Shown piece after piece: positions 33,161 to 44,360 of a stretch of 64,000 nucleotides of DNA. The notes under the pieces were generated by a model, which ran no database searches, was not told where the DNA came from, and saw only the letters and a list, made by a program, of their open reading frames with translations. Both the position numbers and the translations under genes were made by a program. The stretch covers positions 4,706,668 to 4,770,667 of the forward strand of contig VCAZ01000015.1 in assembly GCA_005784505.1 (NCBI GenBank), read 5' to 3'. Within the stretch, counting starts at the first letter, position 1; the number at the start of each line of letters is the position of its first letter. The DNA is from Bagarius yarrelli. Taxonomy: Eukaryota > Chordata > Actinopteri > Siluriformes > Sisoridae.

Positions 33161-34719
33161 AAGAAGCTGAAAGTCACATTGATGCAAATCTTCTGGCTTC
33201 ATGACAGGTGACAAACATCCAATAGTGCAGCTACACTTAGTTCTAAATGCATAAATAAAAAAAGCAGATCATGTGTTATAAATAAAAACAAATAAAGGTA
33301 AGCGAAATTCACACACATTTGTCCATTGTCTACCCAAGTAAGCAGAAATTTATTCCTTTTCTTTTACGAATTTTAAATCTCCACTTTTGCAGGCTATTAT
33401 GGATATGTAATTCCTCACCTAACAGTTACAGGTATAACTAACTTCTTTTGAGCTGATAAAGTCACTGCAATCAACAAGGGTGTGGTATTAATAAGACTGG
33501 AATGCAAGCCAAGCTACAGAAAGCTCTGCTGTTCTGAGATCAGTATTTAAAATAATGGGCCAGAGGTAAAAAGGTGAAGCCTACAGGTAAGGGAGGATAG
33601 GAGCAGGTAGAGGTGAAGGGTACAGGAGGGGCAGGAACGGCAACGGAGCATAAAGTGAGCAGCTCAGGGCAAAAATTTGTACTCCCACTCAGTTAGGACC
33701 ACACAGAGAGCCGGTGATCTTACTTCCTCCGCCAATCCCTTTTCTGATCTTAGGTTAAAAATGAGATAAAAACACAAAAAGAGACAGGAGCCTCAGAGGT
33801 GTTTGCACAAAGAACCTTCCATTTCTGCTGAGGTAAAAATGATTCACAGAGATGGTACTAAAATTTAAACAATACCAAAAAACAAAAAAAATATTTTTTA
33901 TTTATTAGAAATGTGCTGTAGTAGCATTCAGGTCCTAACAGGAAGTTATGAGGGTGAAAGTATGAGATGGTAGAATGACATTTTAGGTCTTACAGTAACT
34001 GGAATTTATACTTGCACGCTTCAGAGTTTAAGGAGTACGAGATGAACTGAAATGGTAGACACCAACCTTAGGATGGTGATAATGATAGAGGCTCACAGTC
34101 CCGCCATGGTAGTAGAAGGAGTTTGGAATTGTCTGGCTCAGTGGTTCCCAACCTGTTTTTGTAAAATATTTCATGTTTCCGTGAGACTCTGTTGTTTTTT
34201 GTATAGGACGAATTACAAATTTATCCATTTTCCTGGTCAATCTCTATTGACGATTTCAGCATGAAAAAAGGATCCTGTGTAAACAGGAACGTTAAATTAA
34301 ACGCAAAATTAAAACTGACATGCTGCTTAGAGCCGAGTATTTATCTCGGGTTAAAATGTTAGTCTCCTCAATTTCATGAAATACCAGGAATTTTCTGTTT
34401 TTCATGCATATTGGCAAACTCTGAAATTTCTTTAATTTCATTAGTGAATGTGCTGGTAAGTGTGTGTCTGTGTGTCCTAAGAGTAAGCAATCTAAGTGCA
34501 AAACTAAGTGCCCCCCTGGTTGTTACTGGTAACATTACAGGTTATTGTTTTCAAAAGATAATTTCTAATATAGTGCGTGCCATTTAGGAAAAAAAAGAAA
34601 AAACCTACAGTGTCTATAAAAGTTTTGTGTTCTGACTGTGCAGTATGTTTGTGTTCTGTTTGAGAGTGTGCACCCTAGCTTTGTGGGTGAGCAACTGACA
34701 GCGATGCACACTCTTTTAT
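33161..34719. other. 1.5 kb of non-coding sequence
   Basis: No transposon or array recognised. Minus-strand splice words around 33723-33747 enclose only 25 bases and are not interpretable. Confidence 0.4.
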
Positions 34720-35012
34720 TCTTCACTTTATCTTGTTATCTTTTTCATTTTGCTTTAAATCTCTCAATTACCCTACATCCTATTATCTTTCTTTTCTTAT
34801 ATTACACTATTACAAGATTCTTCTATTATCTTTCTTTATCCATCACTCACTTTCTTTTTTCCTTGCTTCTCTTTCTTCTACTCCCTGTCTAACTTATTTT
34901 CCCTTTTATTCTGTCTTCACCTCTCACTTTCTTTCATTACACTTTTCTCTTTATTTGCTTCTCTCAGTCTCCTAGTTGCTCTCCTTAATTGTCTCTTTTT
35001 TTCTCTTACTTG

Positions 35013-35044
<32 letters not shown>

Positions 35045-35242
35045 CTATCTCTCTCTTTTTCTCCCTCTTTCTCTCTTTTGCACTCTTTCTTTCTCTCTCT
35101 CGCTCTCTCTTTGTTTATACCAAATAAAGAATACAAAACTTTTCTTTCTGCTTTTGTTCTTATTTTATATTTTTTTCTTCTTTCTTGTTCTCTATTCCCT
35201 CTATTCTCTCTTTCTCTCTCTCTCTCTCTCTCTTTCCCCCTA

Positions 35243-35286
<44 letters not shown>
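34720..35286. repeat. ~560-bp pyrimidine-rich tract with (TTTC)n and (TC)n cores
   Basis: The plus strand is overwhelmingly C/T, with a (CTTT)n core at about 35020-35046 and near-perfect (TC)n at 35203-35284. Overlapping Leu/Ser/Phe-rich open frames here are repeat artefacts. Confidence 0.9.
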
Positions 35287-35681
35287 ATATTATCGTTTCA
35301 TGTTGCCTCGTTTCTGTTTCTTCAGGTGCTCTGCTCTGGCTGTGTCTCTTTCAGTGCCGCTTGCTTTCATCTGTCCATCTCTCCATCTCAGCCATGGTGG
35401 CCTGACCGTATCCTTGCTCCAAACAAACATCATCCTTCCATCTCACCATCCCTTCACCCTACCGTACACTCACTCAGCAAACTGAGTGCTACTGAGCCAT
35501 CAAGAAAGCAGATGCTTATCAACAGCTCCCCCACACACACATACACACACACCAGGATTGGCTCTCAAATCATGTTGTAAATCAAGGCTACAGTCATTTA
35601 CTCAGGAAAATGTAGTCATAATGAAGTTTAAAGGTTTCCATAATTTGCCATGTTTCTGATTTACGGCTGAATGTTGTAATA

Positions 35682-35682
<1 letters not shown>

Positions 35683-35713
<31 letters not shown>
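35683..35713. repeat. (GT)n microsatellite
   Basis: About 15 GT units. Confidence 0.95.
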
Positions 35714-35714
<1 letters not shown>

Positions 35715-35910
35715 GAGCTAAATTATTATTGTGATTTATTAACCTGTGCTATTCTCCAGTCTACAACCAAAGTGCCCACATTATTAGACTTTTACGTAAT
35801 TAGTCATGTTATTTACCCAACACTAAATAGTTCACATCAAACACACAATTTAGATGTCTAAATATGTAAGGAACAATACAGTGCAGGAAGCAGTGCTTAT
35901 TTCCTTATAA

Positions 35911-35912
<2 letters not shown>

Positions 35913-35978
<66 letters not shown>
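35913..35978. repeat. (AT)33 microsatellite
   Basis: 66 bp of uninterrupted AT dinucleotide, self-complementary along its length. Confidence 0.97.
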
Positions 35979-35982
<4 letters not shown>

Positions 35983-36111
35983 GAAACAATTACTTGTTAA
36001 AAAATGTCTAGCTGGACATTAGTGCCTAAATTCATTCATTGTAGAATACTGATTAAAAAAAAGCATCCTACTACAGATGAGGAATCCTAATCCATTTACG
36101 GATTTGAATAC

Positions 36112-36245
36112 AGTGGTAGCTTGACTTACAAGTGTCCCAACTAGCCCCAAGTTTTTCGATACACGAGCCGTCTCTTGGCTGATTTTTTGCTTTAAGTTAA
36201 AAGCTAAAATTCGAGTTATGAGCCAGCTTCCAGTTGGGTGTAATG
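36112..36245 (+). mobile_element. Mariner/Tc1-like element terminus
   Basis: Begins 'cagtggtagcttgacttaca' and continues with alternating 'acaagtg', 'cgatacacgagcc', 'aaaattcgagttatgagcca' words. This tyrosine-codon-like 'tacgag' periodicity is known to me from mariner-related termini in fish. The other end and any transposase were not found; sequence to about 36500 may belong to it. Confidence 0.5.
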
Positions 36246-37109
36246 ATCAGTTTGTTTCTATGTTGTTATTAGCAGGCAGATAACCTAGGACTCAACTGAT
36301 CCGAGTAAATAAAATAAAGAATTTCAAAATCCTGCTTCTTTTAGCTTCACTGGGAATTATTAAGAAGGCTACTTATATTGATCTGTTTTCTTCTTAGATG
36401 TAATATTAGCACAAAAACAGATCTCTGGCTAATAACTTTAGTGCAAGGTGCAGCTGGTCGGTTCTGATGTATTAGCGTGATATTGCAGTGACTGTAACGA
36501 CATTGCCAATACAACACTGCAGCGCTTACTTGCTTTAATGAAAAGACGTTACACTATAATGTGTGGTGTGTCAACAAAGGATCATGGGAAAAGGTCACAG
36601 TGGAGAGTTTTTACCACTTTTACTTGCTGTGCAGCAGCAGGAAGCTGCACTTCATACCCACTACATGTTTCTGCCTCCCTGTAATTTTCCCAAAATGTCA
36701 ACTGTTTAACGTATTTACTCATAATAATATAACATTATCTGCACCTCGCAAGTGCCTCGAACTTGTACATGACCTGAAACTCATTCTAAAACTTCAAAGC
36801 TGAGACGTTTGACATGTTATTATCACACTTCCGAACTAAACCACACACACCCGCTGCCTCGGGTCTCATTTGTACATATGTTTATGAAGAACAAACTGTT
36901 TTATTTGAAGTTAAGGTGCACAGGAGAGGTCAGAAAGCTAAAGGAAGCGAGTGATTACATAGAAATACAGGAGATAATAGTGCGTCTCTTCCTCCTTTTT
37001 TTGGCTCGCATTCAAAAGCAATCACAAACAAGCAAACTATTTGCCAAAGGAACTTTCTGCGTTCTGGTTTTTGAGCAGCCAGGATTCCCATAGTACACAG
37101 ACACACACG
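36246..37109. other. Non-coding sequence
   Basis: Possibly the interior of the preceding element up to ~36500. Otherwise nothing recognised. Confidence 0.35.
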
Positions 37110-37480
37110 TCTATTGTGTTATCTTTGCCAGGAACCGCGAGCAAACATCTGCATCGCCGATCAGGCCCTTTCTCACCTGGGTGGGCCTTGACTTAATCCT
37201 CTGTTTGGATTAAGGGCAGCGATTAACAAGACAAAACAGTGCTAAATCTGAATCGAGTGCCAATTGTCAGAGCCACAGGCACAGGAAGGACCCAAGCATA
37301 ACCTGCTTCCATAAAAACAAACAGGTAGTGCATATAAAGGTGGCATCGGATGATGACTCACTGTCGTACCTGGACAAGTTGGGTTTCATTACTGAACTCT
37401 GCGTGAACGCAGCGTAATAAAAGGGGATTACACAGAACAAAGGGCAATGTAGTAGCGAAAGGATGTCGAACATCCTGTGA
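37110..37480. promoter_or_regulatory. Candidate conserved noncoding block
   Basis: Complex sequence: 'ctttgccaggaaccgcgagc', 'ctgcatcgccgatcaggccc', 'ttggattaagggcagcgatt', 'aggtggcatcggatgatgac'. It has an OTX/Bicoid-type GGATTA inside a hairpin (CTTAATCC / GGATTAAG, 37192-37214, 7-base loop). It also holds a 24-nt minus-strand splice-bounded segment. Inference. Confidence 0.35.
37177..37200 (-). CDS. Weak candidate 24-nt microexon
   Basis: Minus strand: acceptor 'cgctgcccttaatccaaacag', 24 bases (open as RIKSRPTQ), donor CAG|GTGAGAAAGG. In-frame length and good sites, but the AG lies inside the hairpin described for this block and no partner exons are known. Confidence 0.13.
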
Positions 37481-38149
37481 GCAACAAAACAAAAGTGTAC
37501 GCCTGTACAGAGAGGAAATGTCAGATTTACAGGTTTCAGGTCAATATGGTGTCTTAGGGATAAACCAGAAAACAGCAGGTTGACACTCTCACAGATAACA
37601 ACTATTTGTGCTTCCTGAGGAACCTTCTCATGATCCTCAAACCAGTTTATTTCATGTCATGCTGAAAGTAATCTTTATTTCAATATTTAAGTTGTTTACT
37701 ACATTTATTGAAGTTATTGTCAAATGCACAAGATTTTGTTTTTTATTAAGTTGTACTCTGCACATTCTTATTAAGACACTAGTAAAAGAAAAGAATAAAT
37801 AATAAATAAAAATTGTGTAATACATTCTGCAATTTGTTTATATTACCATGCATTTATGTTGTTGGCTGATTATCAGAGTTCAATTTGCACTTTTACCCCC
37901 CTCTAGGAATCTTTACTGCGCCCTAATGTAGAATTCTAGAAAGCTCTAAGTTAAGCATCTTTAAAAATGTATAGCCAACCTTAATTCTATTAACCCAGGA
38001 ATACATTTTTTTATTTTTTTGTAACCTTATCACATCCTCATTTGTATTTATAGACGGTCAAATCTCAGCTTATTAATTGTCTTGAAACAACACTACAGTA
38101 TGAGCTGATTGTTCCACTGTAGAACATAGAAGTGCTAAAATCCTCTACT

Positions 38150-38305
38150 CCAGTGAGGAATGTTCCCAGAACCAACAATTAGCACTGCTGGGCCCCTAAT
38201 CAAGGCTCCTTAACCCTCAACTCAAGCCCAATCGGCTTAAAAAATTAAATGTCAATCGCTTTGGATCAGGCCATCTGTTCCCTCTGAGCAAATGCCAATG
38301 TAATT
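38150..38305 (+). mobile_element. Decayed tRNA-derived SINE
   Basis: 'gcactgctgggcccctaatc', 'aaggctccttaaccctcaac' and 'tcgctttggatcaggccatc' follow the middle-to-tail order of the family. The head is barely recognisable. Confidence 0.6.
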
Positions 38306-38568
38306 TAAAAGGAAATATTTCTTTCGTGAAAAGTTATTTCACAAATTCTCAAATGTAACTATTTACTGTTTAGTTCATAAATCATTTTAGTGTTTAACAA
38401 CATAATATAATAATGTTTTCCTTATATTGTGTGCAGAAACATCTGGGGGATTTGAGATGTGCTGTCTGGAATTCATCACAGATGCACATGAATCAACCCA
38501 CCAATAAACACACACCAAAATTTGCTAAGGTTTAACTGTGACTGTCCCTTACCTTTTGCACACCTGTG
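38306..38568. other. Non-coding spacer
   Basis: Nothing recognised. Confidence 0.35.
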
Positions 38569-38604
<36 letters not shown>

Positions 38605-38637
38605 GTGCATGTGTATGCGGGTGTGTGCATGTGTGTA
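38569..38637. repeat. (GT)n microsatellite
   Basis: GT run with GC, CA and TA interruptions in its second half. A perfect 8-bp stem with a 4-base loop (AACAGTAC/GTACTGTT) lies just beyond, at 38704-38723. Confidence 0.93.
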
Positions 38638-38729
38638 AAGGGGTGTGTATAAAGAGGTGTGTGTAGCTGGTGAGTTTCTGATGAGTTTCTTACTGTTCTA
38701 GTAAACAGTACTGTAGTACTGTTAATAGT

Positions 38730-39420
38730 TAATGTAAAAATAAAGTACAGTATAGCCTACTGGCGCATTTGCAGTATGGTATACTACTGTTACCGCTATA
38801 CTAATTCATTGGCTGCTGTTTTCTTTTGTACTCACAGTAAGGTAAAACCAAGTAAGGAATGGGACTGTAAACTCAATGACTGACGTTTTCTTTGTCATTG
38901 TCAGGAAGATAAACTAGGTAAACTTCATATGTCACAGAAGGCATATAACAAAGGTAGAATTTAATAAAACAAAGAAAACATGTACGTACTGTTCGTAGAG
39001 GGTATGAGTATTCAATCAATTTAATATTACATAAAGACGTAAAGAGAAATCATAATTTGTTAAAATATGTGTGCACGCTAACTATGAAAGGAAGAGAAAT
39101 AGAAAGATAGAGAGAGAAACAAAAGAGAACAAAAATGCATATGCACATTAACACAAATTAATCGCACATTTTGCAGATCTGTAAAAAAATCACGAATGCA
39201 AATTAGTTAGGTTCCAATTAACATTTAGCAAATTTGTGAATTTCAGCATCGTGAACGCCCGAGGTATCACTTTAGTTTAATTTACAATGAGTAAGGATTA
39301 CTTTTTAGGCCATTTAACTTATTTTATTATGTAAAAGAAAATAATAGGCCTTATACTATTTACAATAGACTTATGATATACACATGATATGTAATATGTG
39401 TTATTTAATATAATACAAGT
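38730..39420. other. Non-coding AT-rich sequence
   Basis: Nothing recognised. Confidence 0.4.
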
Positions 39421-39439
39421 ATAATATATATATCGATTA

Positions 39440-39475
<36 letters not shown>

Positions 39476-39525
39476 TATATATATATATAGATATAGATAT
39501 ATATAATATATTTATATACAAGTTT
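39421..39525. repeat. (AT)n / (ATAG)n microsatellite
   Basis: Interrupted AT run with several ATAG units; a second short (AT)n lies at 39629-39645. Confidence 0.93.
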
Positions 39526-39645
39526 AATATAAAGTTCAGTCCCTGATTTAATGTTGTATGCGTCCTATAATACTTATATAATACTTTGACTACTAATAGT
39601 AATACTACTACTCCTGCTGATAAAGTGAATATATATATATATATT

Positions 39646-40479
39646 GAAAGTTTATCATTTACATTTATTGTACATTATTACACTAAAATTCCTCAGCAAA
39701 GGAAGGAAGCGAAACAGTTTAATTCTGCAACAATTTGGGAAAATTCTGTTAAAAAATATTGGAGGAGTTTACAGTACGTCTCTGTTTTAACTACAAAAGT
39801 TGCACATTTGGGTCATATTTATGTTTTAATTGTGAATATGATGTGAATGTAAAAATATTAGTTAATAATAAATAAAGTAATAAAATATTATGCATTGTTT
39901 TTATTTTTTTTACACGTAGGACGTTATTTTGCTTTTCACATAATTGATTCGTTATGTGAACCTACACTTCTCTATGATGTCACATGTATTTATGTGAGCA
40001 AATCATAATGAATGCAGCTGTTTTTCAGATCCACATGAACATAGAAAAAAATGTGAATTTTCATATGGGACAAAAACAAGTACTGAAAAGATCAACATGT
40101 CATAAGTATGAAAACTAAGCACAGAGTAACTGAGAGAAAAGACATGCAGACTACACACACATATACACATATACAGACGGGGTGGAACATGCCACAGCTT
40201 GCTGGAGGCAGAGTGTTTCGGCAGACTGAAGCATTAAGGGTTTATCTAAGGTGTGGTCTGACTTAAGCACTGGTAATCATCCAGGATATGACTGACTGCC
40301 TTGCTTTCACTTAACCCATGAGAGACATGCTTGTGTGTATGTGTGTGTGTGTATGTGTTTTACAGTTTAATCTAAATTTTTATTCAATCCTATCTGAAAC
40401 AGTGTTATTTGCAGCAGAGTTTTTTATTTATTTATTTATTTATTTTTCAATTCAGTCATGACTAGCACCGTAGAAAAAT
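39646..40479. other. Non-coding AT-rich sequence
   Basis: Includes a (TTTA)n run at 40424-40447 and short (GT)n at 40331-40352. No gene or transposon. Confidence 0.4.
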
Positions 40480-40481
40480 AT

Positions 40482-40915
40482 CCCACACACTCAATGGACA
40501 CTTTATTAGTAACACATTTCCACCTACACTTTCATCAGCCAAACATAGGGAGGCAGTGCAATGCATAAATTCATGCAAATTTAAGATACAATCTTCATCT
40601 AATGTGTACAATGCCAGGAGATTAACAATAGCCAGACTGGTTAAAGTTGACTGATTATCTCTCTGTACATCTGTGCCGAGCTAAGAAGAATCTCAAAATT
40701 TAATGACATGTTGATTATTGAGGCAGATGGACAAAAACATCAGGTGCCAATATATGAGGTGCCTTTAGGTGACTGATCAGGTGTCAGCCAAAAACAGAAA
40801 GGTCAAGCTCGAGCACAGGTTCAGGACAAAACCAGGACAGCTCAAAAGTGAAAAAAAAAATAGCTGGCTTGGATGAATCTTAATTTCTGGTAATGCACAT
40901 GGATGAAAAATTTTG
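40482..40915 (+). mobile_element. Tc1-like transposon relic with transposase fragments
   Basis: Starts with a terminus-like 'tcaatggacactttattagt'. Interior pieces run in the order of a Tc1 transposase gene: 'aatagccagactggttaaag' (near 40627), 'gtgccgagctaagaagaatc' (40674), 'gaggcagatggacaaaaaca' (40719), 'tcagccaaaaacagaaaggt' (40784) and 'ggcttggatgaatcttaatt' (40865). A Tc1 transposase is about 340 residues; here large parts are deleted and no frame is intact. A SINE follows directly. Confidence 0.68.
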
Positions 40916-40920
40916 AAAAA

Positions 40921-41080
40921 GTGGTAGCGCGGTGGATAAGGTGTAGGACTGTTAATTGGGAGTTCAGGGTTTAATTCCCAGCACCATCAAGATGCCATTG
41001 CTGGGCCCCGAGAAAGCCTCAAATGCTCAGTTGTATAAAATAGATAAATGTAAGTCACTTGATAGGATGATGTAAATGTT
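40921..41080 (+). mobile_element. tRNA-derived SINE copy
   Basis: tRNA-like head 'gtggtagcgcggtggataag' with a degenerate B box ('agggtttaattcccag'), a middle 'gccattgctgggccccgaga', and a diverged tail. It abuts the Tc1 relic, so it may have inserted into it. Confidence 0.8.
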
Positions 41081-41104
41081 AGGCACCAACAGCAGAATTC
41101 GATG

Positions 41105-41128
41105 GAAATCCATGTCAGAATGGATTTC
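41105..41128. repeat. Perfect 9-bp hairpin between two SINEs
   Basis: GAAATCCAT / ATGGATTTC with a 6-base loop (GTCAGA). Confidence 0.85.
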
Positions 41129-41131
41129 TTC

Positions 41132-41292
41132 ACATTTACAGCATTTGGCAGACGCCCTTATCCAGAGTAAATTACATTTGATCTCTTTTATACATCTGAG
41201 CAATTAAAGGTTAAGGGCCTTGATCAGGGGCCCAGCAGTGGTGGCTTGGTGGTGCTGGGAACCGAACTCAACCACCAAGCCAGCACTTCACA
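41132..41292 (-). mobile_element. tRNA-derived SINE copy, inverted relative to neighbour
   Basis: Begins with the well-preserved tail 'acatttacagcatttggcag' and 'acgcccttatccagagtaaa', then 'aagggccttgatcaggggcc'. The head end is degraded into 'accaccaagccagcacttca'. It is tail-to-tail with the copy at 40921. Confidence 0.82.
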
Positions 41293-42304
41293 CTTTATAG
41301 CTATTATGATATTATCATATATTGTTGCTGTACATGTAATTTGTCATCTTTCAAGAACTTTTTTCAGCACAATAATTCACCAAGTCACAAAGCAAAACTT
41401 TACATCCTAAATTGTATTTAAGAACATGACAATGAACATTTTGCAGTGGTCTTCACACTTTGAGATGTGTGACAATTAGAGATTTACAGCATAAATGTAT
41501 GGATTTGTGTAATACAATTATATAAAAATTGACCAGAATTTTAAAGGAGTCTTTCCAATGTCTTGTCTATTCAATCTTTGACAAATTGAGGTTGAAGTTA
41601 ATTTTATTTTTCTTGATGTAACTAATTAGCATTAAAAGTAATAAGGGCTCTGTCCAGATCGCATACAATTTAAATATGTACTACATTTTAGTAAGTACAT
41701 ACAGGACTTTCTGACTATTAAAAAAGTACGTTCTTAAAGTATAATTACAGGGAGTATGAATAAATATAAGACGTACTACAGCTCTGATTTTAATATTGAC
41801 AAATGACATACCACGTCACAGCAGTGTATATTTAAAGTTGTATAATGTTTAACTTGAATGATGTTAAACGAGTGCAAGGAATACAAAAATGTTAAACCAC
41901 TACTTAAACCAATACTTGTTTTTCCGTCACTTCTGCATATGGCATGTCGTCTCTTAATGGCATCATGGGATAGTAAAGTGTACATGGTATGCAAATCAGG
42001 CCGGGAGTAGTAAGTCATCCAGGAACGTTGACATACTGTTATTCGCATACTCAGTTTCGCCTACTATATAGTATAGAATTCAATTAGTGACTGAGTCAAA
42101 CAGTTACTGAACTTACCTTGAAACTAATCAAAACAGGCTACACCTACAAGCAATAAGACTAGCAAACTGTTGTTTGTATTAAATTTGTGTGGTAAAAAAT
42201 AACAATAATAAAAAAATGATTTTAATGATCACTTTTATATATGACAATCAACAGACATTTTTAAGATTTTTACAATTTACAATTTCATTACATCATTACA
42301 AATA
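41293..42304. other. 1 kb of non-coding sequence
   Basis: A strong minus-strand splice pair around 42117-42143 encloses 27 bases with stops in every frame. Nothing else recognised. Confidence 0.4.
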
Positions 42305-42655
42305 TAGTTTAAAGTTCTTCTAGCGGGGACCATGCTTTTCCAATGGTTGGGCCTCTGTTATAGGACAATCTGCTGCTTGAGATTAGAGTGGCACCTTCTC
42401 TATTCATTTTTTCAAAACACACTTGTTCGATCTGGCCCACTAATATCTCTTTTTATCACATTCCACTATGGTCTTGAATATTACTCTTCAGAATGTTATC
42501 TGTCATTCCTTTTGGTTTTTAAATTCATGTTTTAGGTTATGTTTTTAATTATGTGTCTATGGTTTGATTTTAATGTACAGCACTTTGGTCAGTTGTGTGG
42601 CTGTTGTGCTTAAATGTGCTTTATAAATAAATGAACCTGAACTTGAATTTGATTA
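42305..42655 (+). mobile_element. 3' end of a non-LTR retrotransposon (L2/Rex-like)
   Basis: The start encodes, in broken frames, 'LLLEIRVAPSLFIFSKHTCS', which resembles the C-terminal end of fish LINE reverse-transcriptase proteins (LW-SLP-EIR-A-SL-SFK pattern). The following 3' UTR ends with 'atgtacagcactttggtcag' and 'aatgtgctttataaataaat', a common ending of these elements. 5'-truncated and inactive. Confidence 0.65.
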
Positions 42656-43495
42656 GAATCATTTTTTTAAACCTGAAAATTCATACATGCTTCTCATCAT
42701 TAAAGACCATAACCATGTGCAAGGACAGCAACTTGCTAGTTCTACAGCATGTATCCTGACAAAGGGCTAAGATAAACTTTAACATTTTCCTGTAGCAGCT
42801 GCTCAGGGAAGGAACTATTCACACAAATTTTGCAACATATGCTAATAACTGTATTCTCTGTGGAGAATTTGGCAGAGGTGATTTTAGCAGTGTAATTAGA
42901 TTATTTATATCTCCAGCCTGCACTAACCTGATTAGTGCAAATGCTAACACTTTCGTTCTCCTGTCAGCATCTAGGTGACTACCTTCAGAAGGCATCGCAC
43001 CCCTTGAAAAGTTTGAGATGATGTGAGCCTATTAGTGCTAAAGTGAACAGGAATTAGCTGGCTATGATCTGTTAGTCCATCCGTGTTAGTGTTGACGAGA
43101 GCTCACTAAACACTAAACGGGAAAAAAGTGTAAACATAAACCATTTATTGAAACACAGATAATCTGCAGCGAAGCTAATGCTACATGCTGAAATGAAGCG
43201 CTTTGACGTTATCCTCTAAGGCAGAACTTAGCCTTTATGAAAGTCGTCATGGTAATAGAACGGGCATATCATTTCATATGTACATGCTTTGAAAACATGT
43301 GAAAGCTCATGAAGTCATTCCGAAATGAAGCTAGTGCTTTGGTACCAGAATAATGTAATTTTGTTCCTGTACTGCTCATGTTGGCTAAGCTGGTTAATAT
43401 GTTAGTCAACTGCCTTTTTATCTGTCTGACTGTGGAAAATGTTATTTCTTTAAAAAGTTTCTTTAACAGAGGAGAGCAAAAATGTAAAAAAGATT

Positions 43496-43575
43496 AATTC
43501 TTATATTAAATTGTTATGTCTGTCTGTCTGTCTGCCCGCCTATCTGTCTGTCTATTTATCCCTCCATCTATTTAT
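43496..43575. repeat. (GTCT)n / (ATCT)n microsatellite
   Basis: Interrupted CTGT and TATC tetranucleotides. Confidence 0.9.
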
Positions 43576-43599
43576 CCATCTGTATTTGTAGCCTTCAGT

Positions 43600-44360
43600 T
43601 GCACACTTTAGTGTAGTGACCTATATTCTCCTGGGTCTGATTTCATTCGAGACATTTTTTCCCCAAAATCGGAGTTTCAATGCAAGAGTAAACAATAATA
43701 AAAAACGCATTTCCTTGCCGGCTGAAACACATCTCTTGAATGGCTGCCAGAGAAACCATGGTATTTTTGTTTCTCCTTTGCGGTCTGTAATTTTGTTTTC
43801 ATATCCACCTGCTGTCACAACTCAGCACTAAAATCAGGGGAGAAAAAACAGAGAGGTGGAGAAAAGACAGAGGCAATTTGCCTGAGTTGGGCCACGAGTG
43901 CTTTTCGATTGAATAATGTATTCCTCCAGCCCATTTCGCCATTTACTTTCTGCTTCTTCTTGTTATTATGACAGAGAAAAAAAAACGACATTAGGCCTCT
44001 TTAGCGATTTTGGTGAGAGGCCGAAGGGGTGGGATAGCAAATGGCGTCTCTCTTTTTTGTGCCTGTATGTGAGTATTTTTCTTTCGTCTCCAGGGACTCA
44101 GCAAGCCGAGAGGATTAAGCGGATGGCATATCAGTACAAAATTTGGATCAAAAGGCTAAGTTGGGGCAGCATGAGGGCAGTGGCCTGGCAGACCCAAAAG
44201 GGCTTTTAAAGCCTTCTGCATTAACAGAAAGTTTTTTTTTAATCTATAGTCACCCACGATGTCGGAGAGTAAAAATGGACATTGAGAGACCAAGCTTTAT
44301 TTCAGGATTTATAGATGGATGTTTGGGAGGAGGGCCATTTACTTTAGGGTCATGTTTTTT
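43600..44360. promoter_or_regulatory. Candidate conserved noncoding block
   Basis: About 700 bp of complex sequence: 'gggccacgagtgcttttcga', 'ccagcccatttcgccattta', 'gaggccgaaggggtgggata', 'gatggcatatcagtacaaaa'. It includes two very good acceptors, 'tgttattatgacag' (43975) and 'tttttctttcgtctccag' (44095), and a 97-codon open frame at 43916-44206 without recognisable domains. Enhancer or part of a noncoding transcript is more likely than protein. Confidence 0.33.

Noticed and set aside
34976..35580. Long Leu/Ser/Phe open frames and a 'tttctgtttcttcag' acceptor at about 35325
   Set aside because: The pyrimidine tract itself generates open frames and acceptor-like words; no donor or protein-like segment follows.
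42117..42143. 27-nt minus-strand segment with excellent acceptor and CAAG|GTAAGT donor
   Set aside because: All three frames contain a stop, so it cannot be coding; too short to propose as a noncoding exon without transcripts.
43916..44206. 97-codon plus-strand open frame as a protein gene
   Set aside because: No recognisable domain, no promoter or poly(A) context, and internal splice acceptors suggest a different structure. Reported only as part of a complex block.
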